Source: Nocardioides antri
GTDB taxonomy: Bacteria > Actinomycetota > Actinomycetes > Propionibacteriales > Nocardioidaceae
Length of the DNA: 64,000 nt
Assembly: GCF_008373765.1 (NCBI RefSeq)
Contig: NZ_VUJW01000008.1
Span: 62,001 to 126,000, forward strand
Direction of reading: 5' to 3'
Both the position numbers and the translations under genes were made by a program. The notes below the pieces were generated by a model. The model was not told where the DNA came from and did no database searches. It saw only the letters and a list, made by a program, of their open reading frames with translations. This document shows positions 36,516 through 44,629 of the stretch, in pieces. The first letter of the stretch is position 1. Each line of letters starts with the position of its first letter.

Positions 36516-37415
36516 TCAGTCCGCGCGGGCGCTCATGACGATCTCCAATGCCTCGATCACGTCGGCCACCACCGGGTCGGCAGGACCCGGCTGCCGGCGC
36601 GGCGAGATCGCGTAGTGACCGCGTGTGGGCGCATCCGCGATCGCGACCGCGACGACGTCGCGGCGAAGGGCGCGCCCCAGCAGGCCCGGCACCAGCGCGA
36701 CCGCGTGCCCGGCCGCGACCATCGCGGCCTTGCCGGTCAGGTCGGCCGCGGTCAGCTCGAGCCGGGGGTCGAACCCGGCCCGCGCCGCCGCGGTCCGCAG
36801 CAGCGCTTCGGACCCCTCGTTGTCCTCGACCCACGTCGCCCGGGCGAAGTCGGTGAGCGGCACGGGCCCGCCGGCGCCGGCCAGCGAGTGGTGTTCGGGG
36901 ACGATCACGCACATCGCGTCGGTGCCGAGGAACCTTCGCTCCACCCGGTCGTCGTGGGGAAGGCCGGGCGGGGCGTCGGTGACGACGGCGACGTCCAGGT
37001 CACCCGCTGCGACGGACCCGGTGAGCTCGCGGGTCAGACCGGTGACGAGTGTCCAGGTCAGGTCTGGCCGCTCCTCGCGGACCCGACGCAACGCCGCCGG
37101 GACGACCGCCGCTGCCGCGGACGGGGTCGCGCCGAGGGCGACGGGTGCGCTCGTCGTACGCGCATCACGAGCGGCGCGGACCGCCCGGTCCGCCTCGGCG
37201 ACCACGGTTCGGGCGTGGTGACGGAACGCCTCACCCGCAGCGGTGGGAACGACGCCGCGGGCGCCTCGCTCGAGGAGCGTCGTGCCGACACTGCGCTCCA
37301 GCGCGGCGACCTGACGTGAGACCGCGGACTGCGTGTAGCCCAGCTCAGCAGCCGCGCCTGAGAGTGAGCCGAGCCGACACACCGTCAGGAACGTCCGCCA
37401 GGCCGTGAGCTGCAT
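36516..37415 (-). CDS. LysR-family transcriptional regulator
   Basis: A 299-residue LTTR. The N-terminal winged HTH is LTVCRLGSLSGAAAELGYTQSAVSRQVAALE (in part), and the C-terminal periplasmic-binding-like domain spans residues 88-290. TAGGCT lies 6 nt before the ATG. It diverges by 75 bp from the fused dehydrogenase gene, the usual LTTR target position. Confidence 0.9.
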   Translation of the reverse strand: MQLTAWRTFLTVCRLGSLSGAAAELGYTQSAVSRQVAALERSVGTTLLERGARGVVPTAAGEAFRHHARTVVAEADRAVRAARDARTTSAPVALGATPSAAAAVVPAALRRVREERPDLTWTLVTGLTRELTGSVAAGDLDVAVVTDAPPGLPHDDRVERRFLGTDAMCVIVPEHHSLAGAGGPVPLTDFARATWVEDNEGSEALLRTAAARAGFDPRLELTAADLTGKAAMVAAGHAVALVPGLLGRALRRDVVAVAIADAPTRGHYAISPRRQPGPADPVVADVIEALEIVMSARAD

Positions 37416-37490
37416 GGCAGCAGCCTATGCAGATCAGGCATGGGAGTGCTGCGCGATCGTCGCTTGTGGCAGGGTTCGCGGTCTCGGACG

Positions 37491-38732
37491 ATGGGCGCCG
37501 TGACGACCTCCGCAGCCTCCGCCGCTCCCTCTGTCGCCGTTCTCGGCTTGGGCCGCATGGGTGCCGCAACCGCACGCCGGCTCCACGGCCGAGGGCACCC
37601 GGTCGTGACCTGGTCGCGCTCGGGCCGGACGCTGGACGAGATCCCCGGCGTCGCCGAGGCCCCGGCGGCAGTCGCGGCGGCCGACGTCGTCGTGCTGTGC
37701 CTCTTCGACGGGCCCGCGTGCGCGGCGGTCGTCGGCGCCGTGCGCGACGGGTTGGCGGACCGGACCGTGGTCAACACGAGCACGGTCGGCGTCTCCGACG
37801 CCGTCGCCCTGGCTGCGGATGTCGCCGCCACCGGCGCCGGCTACGTGCACGCGCCGGTCTTGGGCTCCGTGCCGGCGGTGCTCGGCGGCGACCTCACGGT
37901 CCTCCTCGGTGCCGATCGGGAGTACGACGCCGCCGTGACTGCAGTCCTCGAGGCTCTCGGCGACGTGGTGCCGTGTGGCGGGGTGGCCGACGCAGCCGCG
38001 GCGAAGCTGCTGGCCAACGGCGTGCTCGCGAGCGGCCTGCTCGGTCTCCGGGACAGCCGGGTCCACGCCGCTCAGCTCGGCATCGGCGCCGGCCGGGCGT
38101 TGGCAGTCCTCGAGCGGACGCTGCTCGGCCGGCTGGTGACCAGCAAGCGAGCCGCGCTGGAGAAGGGCGACTTCTCCGACGCCGACTTCACGGTGGGTGC
38201 GCTCGCCAAGGACCTGGCGTTGCTGGCCGCCGGTGCCCCCGCCGCCGGGCGACTCCGGGACGAGGTCGCCGCAGCGCTCGCCGGAGGAGCGGTCGGACCG
38301 GATGACGACATCATCGCGCTGTGCGTGACCCGGCCGGACGCCGACACCGGACCGCACGGGCTCACGATCGCGCCGGAGGTCGTCGCTCCTGCCGAGGTGT
38401 TCGCCCCACTCGCGGCCTACGTCGCCGGCCATGCGACGGGCGACGCCGCCCACCACCGCCGGGCCTTCCTGCCCACCGCCCACGTCGAGGGCGTCCGGGA
38501 GGGTGCGTTCGTGTCCTGGAGCCTCGAGGAGTACTGCGCGCTGTTCCCGGGCCGGCCGGCCGACGACGAGGATCAGCGCAGGCGCCGCATCGACCGCGTC
38601 GAGGTGGCCGGCGCCGTGGCCACCGCCGCGATGACGCTGCGGCACGGGCCCGCCGTCTTCACCGACCTGTTCCTGCTCGTCCGCGTCGGCGACGAGTGGC
38701 GGATCGCCAACAAGGTCTACGACCGGGCCTGA
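37491..38732 (+). CDS. Beta-hydroxyacid-dehydrogenase-like protein fused to a lumazine-binding/NTF2-like domain
   Basis: A 413-residue fusion. Residues 10-290 are an NAD(P)-dependent 6-phosphogluconate/3-hydroxyisobutyrate-dehydrogenase-like protein (VAVLGLGRMGAATARRL, HAPVLGSVPAVLGGDL, AAKLLANGVLASGLLG). The usual catalytic Lys is in AAAKLLANG. From about residue 300 an NTF2/SnoaL-like domain follows, ending TDLFLLVRVGDEWRIANKVYDR. The NAD-dependent part lacks an obvious specific substrate motif and resembles imine-reductase relatives. ATG 37491 or GTG 37500 is the likely start. It is probably controlled by the divergent LysR regulator. Confidence 0.78.
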   Translation: MGAVTTSAASAAPSVAVLGLGRMGAATARRLHGRGHPVVTWSRSGRTLDEIPGVAEAPAAVAAADVVVLCLFDGPACAAVVGAVRDGLADRTVVNTSTVGVSDAVALAADVAATGAGYVHAPVLGSVPAVLGGDLTVLLGADREYDAAVTAVLEALGDVVPCGGVADAAAAKLLANGVLASGLLGLRDSRVHAAQLGIGAGRALAVLERTLLGRLVTSKRAALEKGDFSDADFTVGALAKDLALLAAGAPAAGRLRDEVAAALAGGAVGPDDDIIALCVTRPDADTGPHGLTIAPEVVAPAEVFAPLAAYVAGHATGDAAHHRRAFLPTAHVEGVREGAFVSWSLEEYCALFPGRPADDEDQRRRRIDRVEVAGAVATAAMTLRHGPAVFTDLFLLVRVGDEWRIANKVYDRA

Positions 38733-38742
38733 CCGAGGACCG

Positions 38743-39936
38743 TCACCAGGTGCGGACCCACAGGCAGTGCTCGGAGCGGCGTAGCTGCTCGACGGCCTCG
38801 GTGGACAGAGGCTCCGACGCGTCGGTGACCACGTAGCCGAGTCCGCCGGTGGTCGACAGGTGCTGGTCGATCAGGTTGTCGCCCGCAGCGGCGAAGACCG
38901 CGTTGAGCTCGGCGAGCACGCCCGGGACGTTGTGGTGGAGGAAGCCGAGCCGGTGTCCCGGGGTCAGCGCGGGCGGCAGCACCGGCGGGAGGTTCACCGA
39001 CAGGGCGGTGCTGCCCTCGAGGGCGAACCGGGCGAGCTTCTCGGCGACGAACCAGCCGATCTCCTGCTGAGCCTCCTGGGTCGAGCCGCCGACGTGCGGG
39101 GTCAGGATGACGTTGTCGAGCCCGCGCAGCACCGAGTCGAAGGGGTCGCCCTGGGCCTTGGGCTCGACCGGGAAGACGTCCACCGCGGCGCCTGCGATGT
39201 GCCCCGACAGCACGTGGTCGCGGAGGGAGTCGTAGTCCACGACCATGCCGCGCGACGCGTTGATGAAGAGGGACCGCGGCTTCATGGCCGCGAACTCCTT
39301 GGCGCCGAAGAAGCCGGCGTTGCCGGGCCGGCCGTCGATGTGGAGGCTGACGACGTCGGCGACGGCGAGCAGCTCCGCGAGCGAGTGGGTACGACGCGCG
39401 TTCCCGTGCGCCGGGCGGTCGGCCTTGTCGTAGAAGACCACGGACATCCCGAGCGCCTCGGCGACATTGGAGAGCTGGGTGCCGATGTTGCCGTACCCCA
39501 CGATCCCGAGGGTCCGTCCGCGGACCTCGTGGCTGCCGCGGGCGGACTTGTCCCAGACCCCGTCGTGCATCCGCTGGATCTTCTCGGGCAGGCGCCGGGC
39601 GAGCGCGATGATCTCGCCGATCACGAGCTCGACGACGCTCCGGGTGTTGGAGTAGGGCGCGTTGAAGACACCGATGCCTTGCTGCGCCGCCGCTCCCAGG
39701 TCGACCTGGTTGGTGCCGATGCAGAAGCAGCCGATCGCCTCAAGGCCGCGGGCCTCCGCCAGGACTCGTGCGGTCACGGTCGTGTTCGAGCGGATCCCGA
39801 GCAGGTTCACGCCGTCGAGGCTGGCGATCAGCTCGCCCTCGGAGAGGGCGCCCGGACGCGCGTCGACCTCGTAGCCGCGGCTCTCCAAGATGTCGACGGC
39901 CGCCGGATGGATGTTCTCAAGGACGAGAGCCTTCAC
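38743..39936 (-). CDS. serA: D-3-phosphoglycerate dehydrogenase with ACT domain
   Basis: First step of serine synthesis. The 397-residue protein has the D-2-hydroxyacid dehydrogenase fold: GIRSNTTV, GCFCIGTNQVDL, the NAD loop GIVGYGNIGTQ, catalytic Arg in INASRGMVVD, Glu in FPVEPK and His in LTPHVGGST. A C-terminal ACT domain (about 320-397) should give serine feedback. The start is moved to GTG 39936, 7 nt after TACGGT. The E. coli-like short form lacks the extra domain of mycobacterial SerA. Confidence 0.92.
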   Translation of the reverse strand: MKALVLENIHPAAVDILESRGYEVDARPGALSEGELIASLDGVNLLGIRSNTTVTARVLAEARGLEAIGCFCIGTNQVDLGAAAQQGIGVFNAPYSNTRSVVELVIGEIIALARRLPEKIQRMHDGVWDKSARGSHEVRGRTLGIVGYGNIGTQLSNVAEALGMSVVFYDKADRPAHGNARRTHSLAELLAVADVVSLHIDGRPGNAGFFGAKEFAAMKPRSLFINASRGMVVDYDSLRDHVLSGHIAGAAVDVFPVEPKAQGDPFDSVLRGLDNVILTPHVGGSTQEAQQEIGWFVAEKLARFALEGSTALSVNLPPVLPPALTPGHRLGFLHHNVPGVLAELNAVFAAAGDNLIDQHLSTTGGLGYVVTDASEPLSTEAVEQLRRSEHCLWVRTW

Positions 39937-39982
39937 GACGACCACCGTAGGGGCAGCGCCGCGGGGCGTGCGAGGGAGGGCG

Positions 39983-40606
39983 CTACCTGCGGCGGACCGC
40001 GCGTACGACGGCGTCCACGCCCGTGCCGGCCTCGGGCCGGACCCGCTCCTCGGCGTGGATGTTCCACGCGGCGGCGTCCAGCGCGGCGCGAGCGTCCGCG
40101 ATGGTCACCTGTCGCTGTCCGGCCGCGGGGGTCGGCTCGCCGGTCGCCGGGTCGACCGGCAGGTGGCCGACGACGAACAGCGTCCCGCCCGGAGCGACCC
40201 CGGAGGCGAGTCGGCTCACCATCTCCGTCGGCGAGTCCGCGACATGGACGTAGAGGCAGCAGACGAGGTCGTACCTGTGCGGCTGGGGCGTCCATCGGCC
40301 GAGGTCGCCCTCGACCCACTCGACGCGATCGGCCACGTCCGGTCCGATGCGCCCGGCCGTCGCCCGCGCGTGGTCGAGAGCAGCGGGCGAGAAGTCGACC
40401 GCCGTGACCTCCCACCCGGCCGCGGCGAGCCACAGCGTCTCGGCGCCGTGCCCGCACCCCGCGTCCAGCGCCCGGCCGGGGGCGAGCCCCCCGACATCGG
40501 CGACCAGGTAGGCGTTCGGCGGCCGGCCGGCCACCTTGTCGCCGTGCTCGCGCAGCACCTGCGACCACCGCCGCTCCCAGGAGTCCCGGTCGAACCCGTC
40601 GCTCAT
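39983..40606 (-). CDS. Class I SAM-dependent methyltransferase
   Basis: A 207-residue methyltransferase. The SAM site is ALDAGCGHGAETLWLA at about 46-61, then VTAVDFSPAALDHA and the acidic VEGDLGRW motif. The N-terminus ERRWSQVLREHGDK resembles the TehB/thiopurine-like group. GGAGGTGGC precedes the ATG. The substrate is unknown. It shares direction with serA downstream and the AAA ATPase upstream. Confidence 0.85.
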   Translation of the reverse strand: MSDGFDRDSWERRWSQVLREHGDKVAGRPPNAYLVADVGGLAPGRALDAGCGHGAETLWLAAAGWEVTAVDFSPAALDHARATAGRIGPDVADRVEWVEGDLGRWTPQPHRYDLVCCLYVHVADSPTEMVSRLASGVAPGGTLFVVGHLPVDPATGEPTPAAGQRQVTIADARAALDAAAWNIHAEERVRPEAGTGVDAVVRAVRRR

Positions 40607-40648
40607 GCCACCTCCCTGTCGTCGACTCGTCGCCGACCACCGTACGGG

Positions 40649-41944
40649 TCAGAGGTACTGTCCCGCGGCCGGGCGGCGGGACCGCCAGCCTCCGGCGTTC
40701 GCCCGCGCGAGGAGGGCGTCCGTCGTCACGTGGTCGGCGGTCTCAAGCACGGTCGCGCGGACGAGCTCCTTCAGGTCGGCCCCGGTCGCGCCGTCCGTCG
40801 CCCTGGCCACGGCGTGGAGGTCCAGCTCGGTGTCGCACCAGGCGAGGTAGCGCTCCAGGATCGCGAGCCGACCCTCGACGCCCGGCGGCTCCATCGTGAT
40901 GACCGTGTCGAAGCGGGACGACCTCCGCGCGGCCTTGTCGATCTTGCGGTGGTCGTTCGTGGACGCGATCACGACGACGCCGGTGCGGTCGGCCAGCCCA
41001 CCGTCCATGACGTTGAGGAACTCACGGAGCCGGTGCGGGTTGGTCTGGCCACGCTCTCCTGCGATCAGGTCGAGGTCGTCGATCAGGATCAGGCACGGCG
41101 CCAGGTCGGCGGCGAGGTCGAAGAGCTCGGTCAGATAGTGCTCGGTCACGTAGGTGCCGGGCACCAGCACGGTCGTCGTGCCGCGGAGCTCGCCGGCGAC
41201 CACCGTGCCGAGCTGGGTCTTGCCGGTCCCGGGCGGGCCGACGAGAAGCAGGCCGGTGCTGGTCCCGAGCCCGCGCGCCTTCAGGTCCTCGGCGAGCTCG
41301 AGGACCCGGTGCACGCTGCGGTCGACGGTCTCCCACACCGACGCGTCGAGCTTGAGCAGGTCGCGCGAAGCGGCCGGCGGCGTCCACCTCGTCAGCACCA
41401 GGCCGCGGTTGTTGGAGGTGACCCGGTAGGCACCGAGACGGTACGGCGAGTCGGCCGTGCGGCACGTGCGGAGGAGCGAGACGAAGGCGTCCTGGAGACC
41501 GTCGTCGTCCTGCGCCCGGCCGATGAGCTCGACCTCGATGTCGTAGCGGTCGGTCGCGATCCGCAGCACCACGGGCACCGACGTCAGCGCACCTGCCGGA
41601 AGCACCACCATCGCGGCGTGGAACGCGCGGACGTCACCAGTCGCGCCCTGCACGCTCCCCGAGGCCGGCGGCAGGCCGGGGTGAGCGCCGACGTGCTCGG
41701 CACCCCAGCGCTCCTGGGCCTCGAACAGCCACCGGCCGACCGAGTGGGCGATCGCCGGCTCGACGGACTCCGACAGGACCACCAGCTCCATCGCGTCGAC
41801 GCCAAGCCGGGCTGCGGCGTACTCGTAAGGGGTGGGCCGCTGCGGCTCGCGCCGCTGGAACTCGCGGTCGATCGCCTCGGCGAGCAGCTTGAGGGCAGGC
41901 GTGGGCGCCTCCGTGAGGAGGTCGGTCGCGTCGATGTCGCCCAT
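40649..41944 (-). CDS. AAA-family ATPase (AAA+ core with unique N-terminal domain)
   Basis: A 431-residue ATPase. Residues 1-190 are an uncharacterised alpha/beta domain. The AAA core has Walker A GPPGTGKTQL, Walker B CLILIDDLDLIAG (DD rather than the usual DE), sensor-1 VVIASTNDHRKID and an arginine-finger RRSSRFD. This is the FtsH/Cdc48-like AAA type. AAAGGTGG lies before the ATG. It is divergent from the cupin gene, with a palindrome between them. The substrate is unknown. Confidence 0.8.
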   Translation of the reverse strand: MGDIDATDLLTEAPTPALKLLAEAIDREFQRREPQRPTPYEYAAARLGVDAMELVVLSESVEPAIAHSVGRWLFEAQERWGAEHVGAHPGLPPASGSVQGATGDVRAFHAAMVVLPAGALTSVPVVLRIATDRYDIEVELIGRAQDDDGLQDAFVSLLRTCRTADSPYRLGAYRVTSNNRGLVLTRWTPPAASRDLLKLDASVWETVDRSVHRVLELAEDLKARGLGTSTGLLLVGPPGTGKTQLGTVVAGELRGTTTVLVPGTYVTEHYLTELFDLAADLAPCLILIDDLDLIAGERGQTNPHRLREFLNVMDGGLADRTGVVVIASTNDHRKIDKAARRSSRFDTVITMEPPGVEGRLAILERYLAWCDTELDLHAVARATDGATGADLKELVRATVLETADHVTTDALLARANAGGWRSRRPAAGQYL

Positions 41945-42003
41945 GGTCACCACCTTTCGAGTGCGTTGCCGGACAGTACGGACGGGCCCCGACGGATCGG
42001 GCA

Positions 42004-42024
42004 CAGTCGGCCATTGTCCGACTG
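42004..42024. promoter_or_regulatory. Inverted repeat between AAA ATPase and cupin genes
   Basis: CAGTCGG-CCATTGT-CCGACTG, 7-bp perfect arms around 7 nt, 60 bp upstream of the ATPase start and 92 bp upstream of the cupin start. A TACTGT hexamer (minus strand) sits 20-25 bp nearer the ATPase. Candidate shared operator; the regulator is unknown. Confidence 0.4.
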
Positions 42025-42116
42025 ACAGCCCCGGGATCGCGAACGAGTTTCGGGTGTCGGCGGTGAGACCAGGGAGGCGGCGCACCCGGTTGCCATCAGC
42101 ACGCTCGAGGAGAACC

Positions 42117-42593
42117 ATGGCCGACATGAGCGAGGCGTTCATCGTCCCTCCTGGGGAGGGCCGGCTCCTCGACCTCGGCAACTTCGAGGCCGTCGTCCTG
42201 GCGACAGCGGCGCAGACGGACGGCGAGCTCACCCTGCTGCAGACGCAGAGCGAGCCACCGGACTTCGGCCCGCCGCTCCATCTCCATCGCGATGCCGCCG
42301 AGGCGTTCTTCGTGCTGGAGGGCGAGTACCTGATGTTCATCGAGGACCAGCAGACGCTGTGCCCGCCCGGGACGTTCGTCTACGTGCCGCGAGCGACGCC
42401 CCACACCTTCAAGGTCGTCTCGGCCGGTGCCGGCAAGAAGCTGAACCTCTTCTCGCCCGCTGCCATGGTCCAGTACTTCGAGGAGCTGGCCGAGGCAGAA
42501 GCGGCCGGGACCGTGACTCCCGAGCTGCTCGACGAGATCGCGGCCCGCAGCAACGTGGAGGTTCTCGGCCCGGTGCCGAAGACCTACCTCTGA
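42117..42593 (+). CDS. Cupin-domain protein
   Basis: A 158-residue single cupin. Motif 1 is PPLHLHRDAAEAFFVLEGEY with metal-binding His and Glu, motif 2 is PPGTFVYVPRATPHTF with the last His. It resembles quercetin-2,3-dioxygenase-like small cupins; catalytic activity is not assured. GAGGAGAACC precedes the ATG. The 133 bp after it, to the methyltransferase end, hold nothing I recognise. Confidence 0.82.
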   Translation: MADMSEAFIVPPGEGRLLDLGNFEAVVLATAAQTDGELTLLQTQSEPPDFGPPLHLHRDAAEAFFVLEGEYLMFIEDQQTLCPPGTFVYVPRATPHTFKVVSAGAGKKLNLFSPAAMVQYFEELAEAEAAGTVTPELLDEIAARSNVEVLGPVPKTYL

Positions 42594-42726
42594 GCGAGCG
42601 ACCGCCGACGACGTCCCCGTCTCGTCACCACGGTCTGCGAAGGACGACGACTCCGCGTCGCGACCATCCGCGCCGAGCGGTGACCTCGCCCCGGCACGGG
42701 CCGGCGCTGCCTGCCCGACGGTGCGT

Positions 42727-43710
42727 CTAGACGACGGCCTCGACGATGCGCAGCGGGCCGCCGGTCTCGATCACCGTGCTGCTCGAGAAGCCGGCGCCCT
42801 GCAGCAGCTCGGCGAGCTCGTCGCCGGTCCGCTCGCGCCCACCCGTGATCGCCAGCATGATCACGTCGAGCGTGTGCCCCCGCCGATCGGCGCCGGCGTC
42901 CACGAGGACGTTCTCGATGATCAGCACCCGCGCGCCGGGCGAGGCCGCGCGACGTACGGCGCCGAGGATCGCGGCGGTCTCGGCGTCGGGCCAGTCGTGG
43001 AGCACCTCCATGAGGAGATAGGCGTCCGCGGTCGGCAGCGGGTCGACGAAGAAGTCGGCTGCGCGGGTGGTCATGCGGTCGCGACCGACATCGAGCGAGG
43101 CGATGACGTCGGGCAGGTCCACCAGGATCCCCTCGGCCGCCGGCACGGCATCGAGCACCGCACGAAGCAGGTGGCCGCGGCCGCCGCCGATGTCCGCGAT
43201 CGTGTCGAAGCGGCTGAAGTCGTACGCCCGCAGGACGGCTGCGGTGTCACCGGCCGCCTTCGACGTCATCGCCCGGCCGAAGATCTCCGCGTCCTCGGGG
43301 TGGGACTCGAGGTAGGGCCAGAGCCCGGCACCGGCGACCAGCTCGATGGAGGGGCGGCCGGTCCGGACGGAGTGGTCGAGCCGGTCGAAGGAGCTCCGCA
43401 TGACCGGCAGGCCCATCATCCGGGCGAACTCACGCATCGACATGGCGTGGTCGGTCCGCAACAGGCGCGAGGCGTCCGTGTGCTGGTAACCGTCCCCCCG
43501 TCTCTCGAAGACCCCGTTCGCCGCCAGCAGGCACAGCACCCGGTCGAGTGCCTCGGCCTCGACCTCGCACGCGGCCGCGAGGTCCTTGCTGCTGACGGGT
43601 TCGTCGCCGATCTGGTCGGCCACGCCGAGCTCCGCCACCGTGTGCAGGGCGGAAGAGGCTACGACCGCGTTGGTCAGGTTCCAGATCGTCTCGTGCGGTT
43701 GCGGTGCCAT
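42727..43710 (-). CDS. O-methyltransferase, plant-type/secondary-metabolite family
   Basis: A 327-residue SAM-dependent methyltransferase. The N-terminal winged-helix dimerisation domain (residues 8-95) is followed by the SAM motif ADIGGGRGHLLRAVL (about 168), ILVDLPDVI and the catalytic His in LMEVLHDWPD (about 235), as in hydroxyindole/isoflavone O-methyltransferases. GAGGAGAG precedes ATG 43710. It is 50 bp after the SDR gene in a probable LAL-SDR-OMT operon. Confidence 0.88.
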   Translation of the reverse strand: MAPQPHETIWNLTNAVVASSALHTVAELGVADQIGDEPVSSKDLAAACEVEAEALDRVLCLLAANGVFERRGDGYQHTDASRLLRTDHAMSMREFARMMGLPVMRSSFDRLDHSVRTGRPSIELVAGAGLWPYLESHPEDAEIFGRAMTSKAAGDTAAVLRAYDFSRFDTIADIGGGRGHLLRAVLDAVPAAEGILVDLPDVIASLDVGRDRMTTRAADFFVDPLPTADAYLLMEVLHDWPDAETAAILGAVRRAASPGARVLIIENVLVDAGADRRGHTLDVIMLAITGGRERTGDELAELLQGAGFSSSTVIETGGPLRIVEAVV

Positions 43711-43760
43711 GGTGCTCTCCTCGGTTGGTGCGGCGCTCGCAGGCAACCGCTGGACGTTGA

Positions 43761-44531
43761 TCAGGTGCGGCTGATGGACAGGCCGCCGTCGACGCGGAGC
43801 GCGGTGCCGGTCACGAAGCTCGACGCCTCGGAGGCGAGGTACAGCGCCGCCTGGGCGATCTCCTCCGGCTTCGCCATCCGCTTGAGGGCGTGGAGGGAGC
43901 TCATGAACGCCCGCACCTGCGGTGGGGCGCCGGGCGCGTTCGCAACGTTGGCCGGGGTGTCCGTGCCGCCCGGGATGATCGTGTTGACCCTGACGCCCCC
44001 GTCGGCCAGCTCGACCGCGAGCGCCTGGGTGAGGCCGATCAGTCCGGCCTTGCTCGCTGCATAGGCGGCGGTGCCGGGCATCCCGACCGTGTGGCCGACG
44101 AAGGTGGAGGTGAAGATGATCGAGCCGCCGCCGCGCGCGAGCATCGCCGGCGCCTGGTGCTTGGCCCCGAGGAACGCGCTCGTCAGGTTCGTGTCGACGG
44201 TGTCGTGCCACTGCTCGAGGGTCAGGCCGGCCACCGGTGCCATCTCGCCGTTGGTGCCGGCGTTGTTGAACGCGATGTCCAATCCGCCGAAGCGCTCGAC
44301 GGCCAGGTCCACCAGGTGCTCGGCGACCTTCTCCTCCCGGATGTCCCCGACGACGGAGACTGCCCGCCCGCCGTTCCCCTCGATCTGGGAGACGAGCGAG
44401 TCGAGCTCCTCCTCGCGGCGGGCGGTGACGACCACGCTCGCCCCTTCGCGGGCGAGCAGCAGCGCCGTCGCCCGGCCGATGCCGGAGCTGGCGCCGGTGA
44501 CGATGGCGACTCGGTCGGTGAGGGCACTCAT
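43761..44531 (-). CDS. Short-chain dehydrogenase/reductase
   Basis: A 256-residue classical SDR with TGASSGIG (12-19), NNAGTNG, a Ser in IIFTSTFVGH, the catalytic YAASK, and a C-terminal GTALRVDGG. ATG 44531 (MSALTDRVAIVTG) has GGGAG 6 nt upstream. The probable operon places it between a LAL regulator and an O-methyltransferase, suggesting modification of a small molecule. Confidence 0.88.
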   Translation of the reverse strand: MSALTDRVAIVTGASSGIGRATALLLAREGASVVVTARREEELDSLVSQIEGNGGRAVSVVGDIREEKVAEHLVDLAVERFGGLDIAFNNAGTNGEMAPVAGLTLEQWHDTVDTNLTSAFLGAKHQAPAMLARGGGSIIFTSTFVGHTVGMPGTAAYAASKAGLIGLTQALAVELADGGVRVNTIIPGGTDTPANVANAPGAPPQVRAFMSSLHALKRMAKPEEIAQAALYLASEASSFVTGTALRVDGGLSISRT

Positions 44532-44596
44532 GGGGACTCCCGTTGCGTGAGCTGGTGGAGTCCCGACGCTAGGGATCACGGCAGCCGGCGGCGTCC

Positions 44597-44629
44597 GCAG
44601 AACTGCTCATGCCCACTACTCATTTCTGC
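44597..44629. promoter_or_regulatory. Dyad at the LAL-SDR junction
   Basis: GCAGAA (44597-44602) and TTCTGC (44624-44629) form an inverted repeat with a 21-nt centre. The centre contains two CTCAT-type half sites. It overlaps the last codons of the LAL gene and lies 66 bp upstream of the SDR start, where a LuxR-type regulator could act. Confidence 0.3.
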
